NCBI RefSeq assembly: GCF_031851795.1
Contig: NZ_CP134696.1
Span: 7,006,001 to 7,070,000, forward strand
DNA: 64,000 bases
Source: Pontibacter sp. G13
GTDB taxonomy: Bacteria > Bacteroidota > Bacteroidia > J057
Direction: 5' to 3'
Position 1 is the stretch's first letter, and each line of letters opens with the position of its first letter. This document shows, piece after piece, positions 18,411 to 27,719 of this stretch. Below the pieces are notes generated by a model. It did no database searches. It saw only the letters and a program-made list of their open reading frames with translations, and was not told the origin of the DNA. Made by a program: the position numbers and the translations under genes.

Positions 18411-20825
18411 GTGAAAAGTCTTTTGCTTGTCCTTCTGTTTTTTCTGCCTCTTGGCCTGTCTGCGCAAATCCAGATCAGCGGAATTGTCAGAACGGCACAC
18501 TCCGGAGAACCCATCTCCTATACCCGTATCCACCAATCCGGAACTGCTAATGGCCGATTGAGCAATGAGTTGGGATATTTTTCCCTCAAATGCCCAGTTG
18601 GAAAAGTCCAATTGGAATTCCATCATATGGGGTTTCAAGACTTGCAACTAGAACTGGTAGTGGCCCGGGATACCTTTCTGGAAATTTCCCTAGAAGAAGC
18701 CGAGACCTCTCTAGATACGGTATCCATTACGACCTTTCAAGGTGTGCGAGATATGCAGCTTGGGAGAACTTCTGTGCCTATGTCCCAAATTAACTTGATG
18801 CCGGCGTTGGGGGGTGAAGGAGACGTGCTGAAATCCCTTCAATTGCTTCCCGGGATTCAATTTGGGATGGAAGGAACCGCAGGGCTCTTTGTCAGGGGAG
18901 GGAGCCCTGATCAGAACTTGATCCTGCTGGACGAAATTCCTGTCTATAATGTCAATCACCTGTTCGGGTTCTTTTCCTTGTTTCCGCCCGACGTAGTTCA
19001 AGACGTGGAAGTGTATAAAGGTGCTTTCCCAGCTGAATACGGAGGCAGGCTTTCTTCGGTGATCCGTATTCAGTCCAAAGAAGGGAGCTTGGATACTTGG
19101 AAAGGGCAATTCAGTCTGAGTCCCCTTGCTGGTCAGGTTCAAGTAGAAGGTCCCCTCGTACCTGGGCGTTCTTCGATCTTTTTTGCTGGAAGGCGGTCTC
19201 TGGTAGATTTAATTCTAAGGCCTTTTACCCAAAATTCCTATCAACAAGCAGATGCGTCGGGCTCCTTGGGATATTATTTTCATGACATGGTATTCAAGGC
19301 AAACTATCTTGTGTCTGCCAAAACTCGGGTATTTCTGAGTGTTTATTCAGGTCGGGATCAGGGTCAGTTGTCCATTAGCCCTTTGGTGGCAGATTCTATT
19401 TCGACTCAAACGGACGGGGCGCTCGGATGGGGAAATTTGACTGCATCGCTGAGATTGCAACAGGTGATTGGGGAGCAGTGGTTTTCTAAGACGACTTTCG
19501 GATATACCCACTATCGGTATGCTCAGGAGTTGGGGTTTGAACTGTATGATGAATCTGATTTGATCAGTAGTTTGGAAACTGGGAATCGCTCCTTTGTACG
19601 TGATTTGATTCTCAAGCAAGATTTTGAAGGGCAATTGGGTTCTCGGCATACCCTTAAACTAGGAGGTAAACTATCTTTCAAACGGTTTGAACCTGATGTA
19701 CAAATCCTGAATACCCAGAATGGAAATGTGATTCAGGACTCTTCATTCCATGGTACAGAATATCTCAGCGGAATCGGCAGCCTATATGCAGGCTACAGAT
19801 ACGAGGATACTCGTTGGGAAATGTATGCTGGCGTAAGAGGGGATCAGTTTTGGACGGAAGGCAAGTATTGGACTTCCCTGCAGCCTAGATTGCAGGCCGC
19901 TTGGTATCCGCATGAAAAATGGAAGGCCCAAGCCGGATATAGTCGGGTACAGCAATATCTTCACTTGCTCTCGAATAGCGGCATGGGACTTCCTACAGAC
20001 CTCTGGGTACCAGCTACCCGAAATGCACCACCCGCTAGCTCTGATCAGCTTTCCATCGGGTTGTTCCATGAATGGGATCATAGAACTACTTTGAGTCTTG
20101 AAGCATATTGGAAACGCTTGGAAGGAGTAATTGCCTACCGAGATGGAACAAGCTATCTGTCAGATTTTTCGAAATGGGAAGATCGAATAGAGGGTGGAGG
20201 GGGAAATTCAAGAGGGATTGAGCTATTTCTACATCGAAAATCGGGAAGATTGAATGGATGGATAAGTTATACGCTATCCAAAGCTACTCGAAAGTTCAGC
20301 CAGATAAACGACGGGATCGAATTTCCCTTTCGATATGATCGTAGGCACAACCTTTCGATCCTCGCGAATTTTGTGTTTCCAGATCCCCGAAAAAGTATTT
20401 CGGTTACTTGGATGTATGTATCGGGGGCTCGAACTACCATTCCGGAGTTCCAGGTTTACACGCCATTCGATCTGTACCAACAGCTACAGGGGAGTTCCGA
20501 TGTCGCCATCACCTATGAACTGGCCTATCTTTTTGGCCATTCCAGTAGTTATGCCCGCACTCGCAATAACTTTCAAATCAGACCCTTTCACAAAATGGAT
20601 ATCGCCTTTCGAAGTGAAAAACAAAAGAAACGAGGCCTTAGGATTTGGGAAGTAGGAATCTACAATGCTTATGGGCAACAAAACCCCTATTTCGTGTACT
20701 TTGGCTCTGAATGGCAGGCAGGTCTCTCTGAGCCAGTTAGGTACAAACCAGTCATTCAGGAGTACAGCTATCTGATGTGGATTCCCTATCTCAGCTACTC
20801 CCTGAAATTTGGCCACCCAGGTTGA
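18411..20825 (+). CDS. TonB-dependent outer-membrane receptor (DUF4249-paired, copy 1)
   Basis: Outer-membrane transporter, 804 residues, starting at a GTG: signal peptide MKSLLLVLLFFLPLGLSAQ, carboxypeptidase-like regulatory domain (about 20-105; GIVRTAHSGEPISYTRI), then the plug: GEGDVLKSLQLLPGIQFG, GLFVRGGSPDQNLILLDEIPV and FPAEYGGRLSSVIRI (about 140-225), followed by a long beta-barrel ending in an aromatic-containing strand (WIPYLSYSLKFGHPG). The plug motifs place it in the same subgroup as the receptor at 24424. No SusD partner; instead it has the DUF4249 lipoprotein upstream. Such pairs are usual in Bacteroidota but their ligands are mostly uncharacterised. Confidence 0.92.
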   Translation: MKSLLLVLLFFLPLGLSAQIQISGIVRTAHSGEPISYTRIHQSGTANGRLSNELGYFSLKCPVGKVQLEFHHMGFQDLQLELVVARDTFLEISLEEAETSLDTVSITTFQGVRDMQLGRTSVPMSQINLMPALGGEGDVLKSLQLLPGIQFGMEGTAGLFVRGGSPDQNLILLDEIPVYNVNHLFGFFSLFPPDVVQDVEVYKGAFPAEYGGRLSSVIRIQSKEGSLDTWKGQFSLSPLAGQVQVEGPLVPGRSSIFFAGRRSLVDLILRPFTQNSYQQADASGSLGYYFHDMVFKANYLVSAKTRVFLSVYSGRDQGQLSISPLVADSISTQTDGALGWGNLTASLRLQQVIGEQWFSKTTFGYTHYRYAQELGFELYDESDLISSLETGNRSFVRDLILKQDFEGQLGSRHTLKLGGKLSFKRFEPDVQILNTQNGNVIQDSSFHGTEYLSGIGSLYAGYRYEDTRWEMYAGVRGDQFWTEGKYWTSLQPRLQAAWYPHEKWKAQAGYSRVQQYLHLLSNSGMGLPTDLWVPATRNAPPASSDQLSIGLFHEWDHRTTLSLEAYWKRLEGVIAYRDGTSYLSDFSKWEDRIEGGGGNSRGIELFLHRKSGRLNGWISYTLSKATRKFSQINDGIEFPFRYDRRHNLSILANFVFPDPRKSISVTWMYVSGARTTIPEFQVYTPFDLYQQLQGSSDVAITYELAYLFGHSSSYARTRNNFQIRPFHKMDIAFRSEKQKKRGLRIWEVGIYNAYGQQNPYFVYFGSEWQAGLSEPVRYKPVIQEYSYLMWIPYLSYSLKFGHPG

Positions 20826-20915
20826 TAGGAGGGGATTCATCCAACGACCTATCACGTAAAACCTAATCTCCGATATTTCCGTTCCTCCAAGCATCCTTCA
20901 CGAAAACCCCCAGAG

Positions 20916-21452
20916 ATGCCTGCCTTTATCCGTAAAAAACGTTTTCTACTCCCAGTTGGTAGCCTCGTAATTCTCCTGTTCGGATTCCTTTTTTCAGCTG
21001 AAATCATCAATCCCGTCAAAGGGGCATCCCAAGCTGATTACCATCCCGAATCCTTTTGGTATTACCCTTGGGGAAAATCGGTGGTGCACAAGGGAGTGGA
21101 TATCTTCGGCAAAAAAGGGAAGCCCGTCTTGGCGGCAACGGGTGGATGGATTGTGTTTGCCCGAGAATTGGGGATGGGGGGCAATGTCCTGATTGTATTG
21201 GGGCCTCACTGGCAACTTCACTATTACGCCCATCTGGACGAGTTCAAAGTAGCGCGATTTGATTGGGTAAGCCAAGGGGAGGAAATCGGAACGGTCGGCA
21301 ATTCTGGGAATGCATTCGGAAAAGCGCCGCACCTCCACTATACGATCTGGTCGATGATTCCCTATCCGTGGCTCATGGATGAAGCACCCCAAGGGTGGAA
21401 GAAATGCTACATTCTTGATCCTGTCAAGCGTCTGAATCGATTGTATGACTAG
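20916..21452 (+). CDS. M23-family (LytM/peptidoglycan hydrolase) metallopeptidase
   Basis: Small zinc endopeptidase of the M23 type acting on peptidoglycan. An N-terminal hydrophobic segment (PVGSLVILLFGFLFS) exports or anchors it. Metal site: HKGVDIFGKKGKPV gives the first His and Asp (about residues 58-62), and HLHYTIW near residue 142 supplies the HxH ligand pair; YYAHLDEF is the family middle motif. Only 178 residues, so it is little more than the catalytic domain, without LysM or coiled coils. It lies between the first receptor and the signalling genes, all in the same direction; a functional link with them is not shown. Confidence 0.88.
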   Translation: MPAFIRKKRFLLPVGSLVILLFGFLFSAEIINPVKGASQADYHPESFWYYPWGKSVVHKGVDIFGKKGKPVLAATGGWIVFARELGMGGNVLIVLGPHWQLHYYAHLDEFKVARFDWVSQGEEIGTVGNSGNAFGKAPHLHYTIWSMIPYPWLMDEAPQGWKKCYILDPVKRLNRLYD

Positions 21453-21512
21453 AAGCCTATTTGCCTAAATATCAACAAAATGCAGGGCATAGTGCTTTTC
21501 AAATAAAAGCTT

Positions 21513-22358
21513 ATGTTTCCCAGATTACCTATCCTGTTGATTCTCATGCTTGGGGTGCTTGGCCTTCCGGCTCAAAATAAAGTCTCCATCCGATATGGCG
21601 GCAACATCTACCAGTTTGAAAGCTATGAGGTCATTCAGTCCACTTTGGAGGATGGTCAGCTTCGATTGGTTGTGCAGGAATATCCGCTTCCAGATCCCGA
21701 CGATCCCAAAGCTTTGGCAGCTGGCGGGCTTGGATATCGCCTGAATGTCCTGCTGGACGATGTGGGGAGGTTTCCAATCGAAGGGGGCAATGACCTTGTC
21801 GCGACCCAGACTACCTCGGACATGGCCAAACAGGTGCAGGTGAATGCCAATCGTCTCGCTTCTTCCCAGCAAACGCAGGCCATCTTGGATCGCCGCAATC
21901 GACGTTCGTCCACAGATCAGACCGAAGCTCCACCTGCTTCGGATCTACAGGTTCAACTCCAACAGAGCGATCCAGATGCGGAACAGGGAGGAAACGAACT
22001 CGCCTCCGAAATGGTCCAAACTTCCCAAGCGCTCTCCCAGACTTTAGAGCCCGCTGCACTGCCGGAGGTCAATCCCAGTTTCGATATCCGTTGTTACCTA
22101 CCGTACAAGGAGGGTTTCTTCGAAGAGGAAGTGCTGATCAATGTCGGGACGGTTACGGTCGTGGAATGGACAGACAACCACGTGGTGTTGGATTTCTTGG
22201 GGGAAGCTGTGGGATATGCCGACAAATGGGACCGTGAGACCCTACGTGAAATGGCCAAGACCCCGGGTGATCCAGATGCCAGACAGGGGATTATGAGTCG
22301 TGGTCCCATCTCGGGTCGGGTGGAGCTGGACATCGAGGAATTCATGGACAATCGGTAG
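21513..22358 (+). CDS. Exported protein of unknown function
   Basis: 281 residues with a signal peptide (MFPRLPILLILMLGVLGLPAQ). The middle (about 110-185) is a low-complexity linker rich in Gln, Ser, Asp and Arg. The N-terminal part (KVSIRYGGNIYQFESYEV) and the C-terminal part (SFDIRCYLPYKEGFFEEEVLINVG through DFLGEAVGYADKW) look like small beta-rich domains. No catalytic motif or family was recognised. It is 42 bp upstream of the LytS-like kinase, so it may be co-transcribed and could be a periplasmic input protein, but this is only inference. Confidence 0.7.
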   Translation: MFPRLPILLILMLGVLGLPAQNKVSIRYGGNIYQFESYEVIQSTLEDGQLRLVVQEYPLPDPDDPKALAAGGLGYRLNVLLDDVGRFPIEGGNDLVATQTTSDMAKQVQVNANRLASSQQTQAILDRRNRRSSTDQTEAPPASDLQVQLQQSDPDAEQGGNELASEMVQTSQALSQTLEPAALPEVNPSFDIRCYLPYKEGFFEEEVLINVGTVTVVEWTDNHVVLDFLGEAVGYADKWDRETLREMAKTPGDPDARQGIMSRGPISGRVELDIEEFMDNR

Positions 22359-22400
22359 GGAATTTGGGCAAATGGGCCGTTTCCTGCTAATTTGCCTCCT

Positions 22401-23492
22401 ATGTCCATGCCCACAAGTCCCAGATCCGTCAAAAAACAGCTTTGGAGGATGGCGCTCATCACTTCCCCGCTCTTGGGGATCTATGGGACGCTACCTATCA
22501 TGATGTTTCTGGATGCCTATCCTGCCTTGCGTCCGGAACCGATTTTGTCGGAAGAGTTCCGCATGCTGATCGGATTGATATTCGTTTCCTTCAGCACCTT
22601 TGGCCAATGGATGATCAACCTATGGATGGTCAGGATCGAACGGAAGCTCACCCTGCACAAATTCCACCAACAGGTCCTCTTTCGCTATGTGGGCTCGTTT
22701 CTGCTGATCGGAATATTCATGGGACTGGCGATGGGCATTTTGGACACCATCAAGCCTGACCGAGTGGCCGAGACCATCGGGATTTTGCGGTTTTATCCCA
22801 TCCTGACAGCTTTCACCAATAATCTGGTGATCCTGCTGATCATTCGGGTGGTATTGGCCAATTATGAGAAATCCAAGCTGGAGCTTCAGAAGGCGCAATT
22901 GGAGATCGATCATCTCCTGTCCCAGCAGGCTCAACTCAAGCAACAGATCCATCCTCACTTTTTATTCAATGTCTTGGCGACGCTTCAAATTTTCATCTCT
23001 CGGGACCCAGAGCGGGCCAAGGCCTACACGCAGGACGTCGCGAAGTATCTCCGCAGATCGCTTGAGATGGCGGAGCGCAATCTCGTGTCCGTCAGAGAGG
23101 ATTTGGATTTTTTCAGGCAGTACATGCACCTTCAGCAAATCCGATTCGGAGAGGCGATTCAGTATGAAGTACACCTATCGGACGGGTTGCTTGAGAATGG
23201 GAGACTGCCTGTCTATACCCTCCAGATGCTCGCAGAGAATGCGATCAAGCACAATGCCGCTGATACGGAGCATCCGTTGGTGATTGAAATCCGGGAGGGC
23301 GCCAAAGGTAGGATCGAGGTATCCAATAATCGAAGGCCCAAGTTCCATTCGGAGCCGACGACCCAGATCGGATTGGCCAACCTGTCCCAGCGATTTGGGC
23401 ATTTCACCGAACAACTTCCCGATATTTCCACAGTAGATGATCGTTTTTCCGTCACCTTAGCTACCCACCTCGATGAGAGTATTGATCATTGA
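22401..23492 (+). CDS. LytS/YehU-type sensor histidine kinase
   Basis: Membrane histidine kinase of the His_kinase (PF06580) family. Four hydrophobic segments lie in the first ~155 residues (for example LITSPLLGIYGTLPIMMF and YVGSFLLIGIFMGLAMGIL), with no periplasmic sensor domain. After a coiled-coil linker comes the phosphoacceptor motif QQIHPHFLFNVLATLQ, then the N-box MLAENAIKHN and a short ATPase end (IGLANLSQRFG). I chose the ATG at 22401, three codons after an in-frame TTG. The last 20 bp overlap the response-regulator gene, so the two are translationally coupled. Input signal unknown; the membrane domain or the preceding exported protein may sense it. Confidence 0.9.
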   Translation: MSMPTSPRSVKKQLWRMALITSPLLGIYGTLPIMMFLDAYPALRPEPILSEEFRMLIGLIFVSFSTFGQWMINLWMVRIERKLTLHKFHQQVLFRYVGSFLLIGIFMGLAMGILDTIKPDRVAETIGILRFYPILTAFTNNLVILLIIRVVLANYEKSKLELQKAQLEIDHLLSQQAQLKQQIHPHFLFNVLATLQIFISRDPERAKAYTQDVAKYLRRSLEMAERNLVSVREDLDFFRQYMHLQQIRFGEAIQYEVHLSDGLLENGRLPVYTLQMLAENAIKHNAADTEHPLVIEIREGAKGRIEVSNNRRPKFHSEPTTQIGLANLSQRFGHFTEQLPDISTVDDRFSVTLATHLDESIDH

Positions 23493-24234
23493 AGATGAAT
23501 CCCTGATGGCCGAGGCATTGAGAGATGAGCTATTGGCACTGGAACCCCAGATGGAGATCATGGGCATGATGGGAAGTATTTCCGCAACACTGGCATTTCT
23601 GGAGCGGGAAGGCATGCCTGACTTGTTCTTCTCCGACATCGAATTGAGCGATGGGCTGAGCTTTGAGATTTTCCGGGTCTTGGAGCAAAAGGCTCCCGTC
23701 ATCTTCTGCACGGCTTACCACCATTATGCCTTGGAGGCGTTTCAGGCACATGGAATCGATTATCTGCTCAAACCCTTCGATCGATCTGACATTCAGGCCA
23801 CCTTGGACAAATACCATCAATTTTTTCCTCAACCATCGGTATCCCAGCCCTCGGAAGCTGTGGGGAGATTGGAGAATCTGCTTGAGCAGCAGTTTCAGCC
23901 CCAATCTTTGTTGGTTTACAAAGGCGCCGATATTTTTCCCTTACAGCTCGGGGAACTTGCCCTGCTTCAAGTGGGGGCCGGGCACGTGATTGCGCATACC
24001 TTCGATGGCCGTCAATTTGTGGTCAATCAATCCATGGACCGACTGGCGAGCACTTTGGGAAATGCGTTCTTTCGGGTCAATCGCCAGTTTCTCATTCATC
24101 GCAAGGCGATTTCCCACGTTTCTCCCTATTTCTCCCGAAAATTGCTGGTCAATCCCCGAATCGATTTTTCAGAGCCATTGGTCATCTCCAAGGCCAATGC
24201 GACCAATTTCCTGCGATGGCTGGAAATGGGATAA
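23473..24234 (+). CDS. LytTR-family response regulator
   Basis: Response regulator with a receiver domain (residues 1-115) and a LytTR DNA-binding domain (about 150-253). Acidic pocket IIEDE at the start, DLFFSDIEL with the phosphoacceptor Asp near residue 56, FCTAYHHYALEAF with the Thr/Ala switch, and YLLKPFD with the conserved Lys. LytTR features include LLVYKGADIFPLQL, FFRVNRQFLIHRKAI and the C-terminal beta strand region. It starts inside the kinase gene. Targets are unknown; the flanking receptor operons at 17.3 and 24.4 kb are obvious candidates because the second receptor starts 190 bp downstream. Confidence 0.92.
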   Translation: MRVLIIEDESLMAEALRDELLALEPQMEIMGMMGSISATLAFLEREGMPDLFFSDIELSDGLSFEIFRVLEQKAPVIFCTAYHHYALEAFQAHGIDYLLKPFDRSDIQATLDKYHQFFPQPSVSQPSEAVGRLENLLEQQFQPQSLLVYKGADIFPLQLGELALLQVGAGHVIAHTFDGRQFVVNQSMDRLASTLGNAFFRVNRQFLIHRKAISHVSPYFSRKLLVNPRIDFSEPLVISKANATNFLRWLEMG

Positions 24235-24423
24235 TGCCTGTCCTATTTGATTTTTCCGAATGAAATGAGCGACCCCGCAAAATGCCCGATTTGCCTTGGG
24301 CCTCATTGGCAAGAAAGCATGGCCGCTTCGCAGGGGAATTTGCCCGTTTCGTAGAACGAGAACATCCATTTCCCCTCCATATTCGAATATCGAGGCGATA
24401 TTTCGCATCAATATTTCCGCTAT

Positions 24424-26748
24424 ATGCTTAGAACATGTTGCTGGCTGCTGGCCATGCTTGGAATCTGCTCCTTGGGCTTTGGACAGACCAAGTTTACCAT
24501 CAGTGGTCAAATCAAGGACGCCTCCAATGGAGAGGACCTTGCCTTTGCCACCATCCTCGCCAAGGATCTCCCCGGGGTCGGGACCAATTCCAATGTCTAT
24601 GGGTTTTATTCCCTGACCTTGGAAGCTGGGGAACACACCATTGTCTATCGCTCGATGGGGTATTCGCCCATTGAAAAGACCATCAACCTCACCGCTGATC
24701 TCCGTATCGACATCGAACTGGAAACGCAGGTGACCAGCTTGGAGGAGGTGGTGATCTCTGGAGAGCGAGAAGATCAAAATATCACCCGAAACGAGGGGAG
24801 TGTCACACGTGTCAGCATGGATGATGTGAAAGCGCTTCCTGCATTTGGCGGTGAGCCAGATGTGATCAAGATCATCCAATTGAATCCCGGGATCAAGTCC
24901 GCCGGAGAAGGTAACTCCGGATTCTATGTACGTGGAGGCGGCTTGGATCAAAATTTGGTTCTATTGGATGAAGCGCCAGTTTACAATCCCTCCCACTTGC
25001 TGGGCTTTTTCTCGGTCTTCAATGGAGATGCCTTGAAATCTGCCACTGTCTACAAAGGCGGAATGATGCCGGAATATGGAGGCCGTACCGCTTCTGTGAT
25101 GGATATTCGCATGAAGGACGGAAACAAGAAGAAATACGAAGTGGCGGGCGGAATCGGCTCGATTGCCTCCCGTCTGACGGTGGAAGGCCCTATCGTGAAG
25201 GATCGCGGTTCTTTCATGGTTTCCGGACGTCGGACGTATGCGGATATCTTTCTGGCACTCTCCAATGACGAGGCGCTCAAGAAATCCATCCTGTATTTCT
25301 ACGACTTGAACCTCAAGGCCAATTACCGACTTTCGGACCGGGACCGGATTTATATATCAGGCTACTTCGGGCGGGACAAGTTTGGATTTGATGACTTGTT
25401 TGGACTCAACTGGGGAAATGCCACGGGTACTTTCCGATGGAATCACCTGTTTACCGACAAGCTATTTTCCAATACTTCCTTCATCTACAGCAATTACGAT
25501 TACCAATTCGGCTTTGGATTGGATGATGATCAGATTGCCCTTCAGTCCGTGATTCGGGACTTCAACTTCAAGCAGGATTTTTCCTATTCTGCGAATGAGA
25601 AGAACTACCTGAAATTCGGTTTCAACGTCATTCACCATACCATCGAGCCGGGCAACTTGACAGCAGGTGCCAATACGGGAATTCCCAATCAGAAGGCCGA
25701 GGAAAAATACGGACTGGAAGGAGCCGCCTACGTGCAAAACGAGCAGAAAATCGGGGAGCGCCTGTCTCTCAATTATGGCTTCCGATATTCCTTTTTCCAG
25801 CAGTTGGGGCCCGGAGCACAATACGAATATGACAGTGAAGGCAATTTGGTGTCCCAATCCAACTTTGATGATTGGGAGGGAATGCAGTTCTACGGAGGGC
25901 TGGAGCCAAGATTATCAGCGAACTTCCGATTGAGCTCAAACAACGCCATCAAATTGGCCTTGAATCGGAACTACCAGTTTATCCACTTGCTCAGCAATGC
26001 CACTTCCTCCACCCCGACGGATACGTGGATCATGAGCTCCAACAACGTCAAGCCCCAGATCGCCGATCAGATTTCCTTGGGATACTTCCACAACTTTGCC
26101 GACAACATGTACGAGTCCTCCGTGGAGGTCTACTACAAGGATATGCAGAATGTCATTGACTACCGAAACGGTGCCAATGTATTCTTCAACGATCTGTTGG
26201 AAGGCGATTTGGTCTATGGAGATGGAACGGCCTACGGCGTGGAATTTCTGATGAAGAAGAATCGTGGAAAATTGACCGGATGGTTCTCTTACACCCTTTC
26301 GCGTACCTTGCGCCAATTCGAGGAGATCAACAATGGGGATTGGTTCCCCGCGAGACAGGATCGGATTCATGACCTCTCCCTCGTGGCGATGTATCAGGTG
26401 ACTCCGAAGATTACCCTGACCGGAAATTACATCTATTACACAGGAGATGCGGTGACATTCCCAACAGGAAAATACGAGATCGAGGGCATGACCATTCCTT
26501 ACTACACCGAACGGAATGGCTATCGGATGCCTGATTACCACCGGATGGACCTCGGAATCACCATTCAGGGGAAAAAGACCGAGCGCTTCGAATCCAATTG
26601 GAACTTGTCTGTCTACAACGTGTATGGGCGAGAGAATGCCTATACCATCACCTTCCAGCCAAGCGACGATGATCCTGCCGTCACGCAGGCTGTCCAGCTT
26701 TCCCTCTTCAAATGGGTTCCATCCTTCACCTACAACTTCAAATTCTAG
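24424..26748 (+). CDS. TonB-dependent outer-membrane receptor (DUF4249-paired, copy 2)
   Basis: 774-residue outer-membrane receptor: signal peptide MLRTCCWLLAMLGICSLGFGQ, carboxypeptidase-like regulatory domain (ISGQIKDASNGEDLAFATI; about 24-110), then a plug with GGEPDVIKIIQLNPGIKS, GFYVRGGGLDQNLVLLDEAPV and MMPEYGGRTASVMDIRMKDG, and a beta-barrel ending VPSFTYNFKF with a terminal Phe. It is paralogous to the receptor at 18411 in plug motifs and length. The DUF4249 lipoprotein gene starts 3 bp after its stop codon. Ligand unknown; the nearby LytTR regulator may control it. Confidence 0.93.
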   Translation: MLRTCCWLLAMLGICSLGFGQTKFTISGQIKDASNGEDLAFATILAKDLPGVGTNSNVYGFYSLTLEAGEHTIVYRSMGYSPIEKTINLTADLRIDIELETQVTSLEEVVISGEREDQNITRNEGSVTRVSMDDVKALPAFGGEPDVIKIIQLNPGIKSAGEGNSGFYVRGGGLDQNLVLLDEAPVYNPSHLLGFFSVFNGDALKSATVYKGGMMPEYGGRTASVMDIRMKDGNKKKYEVAGGIGSIASRLTVEGPIVKDRGSFMVSGRRTYADIFLALSNDEALKKSILYFYDLNLKANYRLSDRDRIYISGYFGRDKFGFDDLFGLNWGNATGTFRWNHLFTDKLFSNTSFIYSNYDYQFGFGLDDDQIALQSVIRDFNFKQDFSYSANEKNYLKFGFNVIHHTIEPGNLTAGANTGIPNQKAEEKYGLEGAAYVQNEQKIGERLSLNYGFRYSFFQQLGPGAQYEYDSEGNLVSQSNFDDWEGMQFYGGLEPRLSANFRLSSNNAIKLALNRNYQFIHLLSNATSSTPTDTWIMSSNNVKPQIADQISLGYFHNFADNMYESSVEVYYKDMQNVIDYRNGANVFFNDLLEGDLVYGDGTAYGVEFLMKKNRGKLTGWFSYTLSRTLRQFEEINNGDWFPARQDRIHDLSLVAMYQVTPKITLTGNYIYYTGDAVTFPTGKYEIEGMTIPYYTERNGYRMPDYHRMDLGITIQGKKTERFESNWNLSVYNVYGRENAYTITFQPSDDDPAVTQAVQLSLFKWVPSFTYNFKF

Positions 26749-26751
26749 CCA

Positions 26752-27561
26752 ATGAAATCATTTACATATATCCTCATGGGCCTGATGGTGGCATTGGCCT
26801 CCACCGCTTGCGAGAAAGTGATCGACGTGGATTTGGAGGAAACGGATCGCGTGATCGTCATCGAAGCCGCTTTGTCCGAGGGAACACAGGACTTTCAGGT
26901 GAATATCTCCAAGACGACCAACTACTTCGGAGCGAGTGAAGACCTCTTTGTACCAGATGCGACGGTTGTGCTAGCCGATGATGAGGGGACTACCTGGCCG
27001 ATCGATCATGTCGGGGAAGGCGTGTATGTCGCCCCGGTTACCGCAATGGCTGGCCGTACCTATACCCTCACGGTAGAGGCCGAAGGAGAGACCTACACAG
27101 CGATTTCCAGATTGCTGCAACCAGTAACATTGGATTCCCTGACCATCGAATTTCAAGAACCCATTGGCGCCTTCGAAGGCGGCTATCTGGTCTTCCTGAA
27201 TTATCAAGATCCGGCGGGAGTCTCCAATTTCTACCGAGCGCTTCACGAGCGAAATGGAGAATTGCAGACCGGCCCGGATTTTCTACAATTGTGGGATGAT
27301 GGAATTGTGGATGGGACAGAAACCCGCCTACCGTTGTTCAATCAGTTTTTCGAAGTGGGGGATACCGTGATGGTGGAAATGCGCCATTTGGACGAACCCG
27401 TCTATGATTATTACGAGACATTGTCTGCGATCATCGGTACCGGTGGCGGAGGAGGAAGTGGCGTAGCCGCACCTGCGAATCCCAACACCAATTGGACCGG
27501 TAATGCACAAGGTCATTTCAGCACCTACAGCAGCTCCTATCAGACGATGATTGTGGAGTAG
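26752..27561 (+). CDS. DUF4249 lipoprotein
   Basis: DUF4249-family lipoprotein, 269 residues. Signal MKSFTYILMGLMVALASTAC with lipobox STAC, followed by the family opening EKVIDVDLEETDRVIVIEAALSEG, then DATVVLADDEGTTWPI and YTLTVEAEGETYTAISRL. The C-terminal third contains a short Gly/Ser/Ala-rich stretch (GGGGGSGVAAP). It is separated by 3 bp from the upstream receptor, so translation is very likely coupled. Proposed role: surface or periplasmic accessory to that receptor. Transcription ends at the strong hairpin at 27588. Confidence 0.9.
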   Translation: MKSFTYILMGLMVALASTACEKVIDVDLEETDRVIVIEAALSEGTQDFQVNISKTTNYFGASEDLFVPDATVVLADDEGTTWPIDHVGEGVYVAPVTAMAGRTYTLTVEAEGETYTAISRLLQPVTLDSLTIEFQEPIGAFEGGYLVFLNYQDPAGVSNFYRALHERNGELQTGPDFLQLWDDGIVDGTETRLPLFNQFFEVGDTVMVEMRHLDEPVYDYYETLSAIIGTGGGGGSGVAAPANPNTNWTGNAQGHFSTYSSSYQTMIVE

Positions 27562-27587
27562 ATAGTACGTTCACTATCAGGTTATCA

Positions 27588-27623
27588 GGCGGAATCGGTT
27601 GTGGATCGATTCCGCCTTTGTTT
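27588..27623 (+). terminator. Rho-independent terminator of the receptor/DUF4249 operon
   Basis: GGCGGAATCG (27588-27597) and CGATTCCGCC (27607-27616) make a perfect 10-bp stem with a 9-nt loop, followed by TTTGTTTG, 27 bp after the DUF4249 stop codon. Confidence 0.9.
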
Positions 27624-27719
27624 GTAGGGAAAAGGATCATTCTCCATGCATGGGGGAATTTTGGTACCAATCATGGAATCATGTGGTGGCATATTGGAGA
27701 TATAAACCACTCAAGAGGC

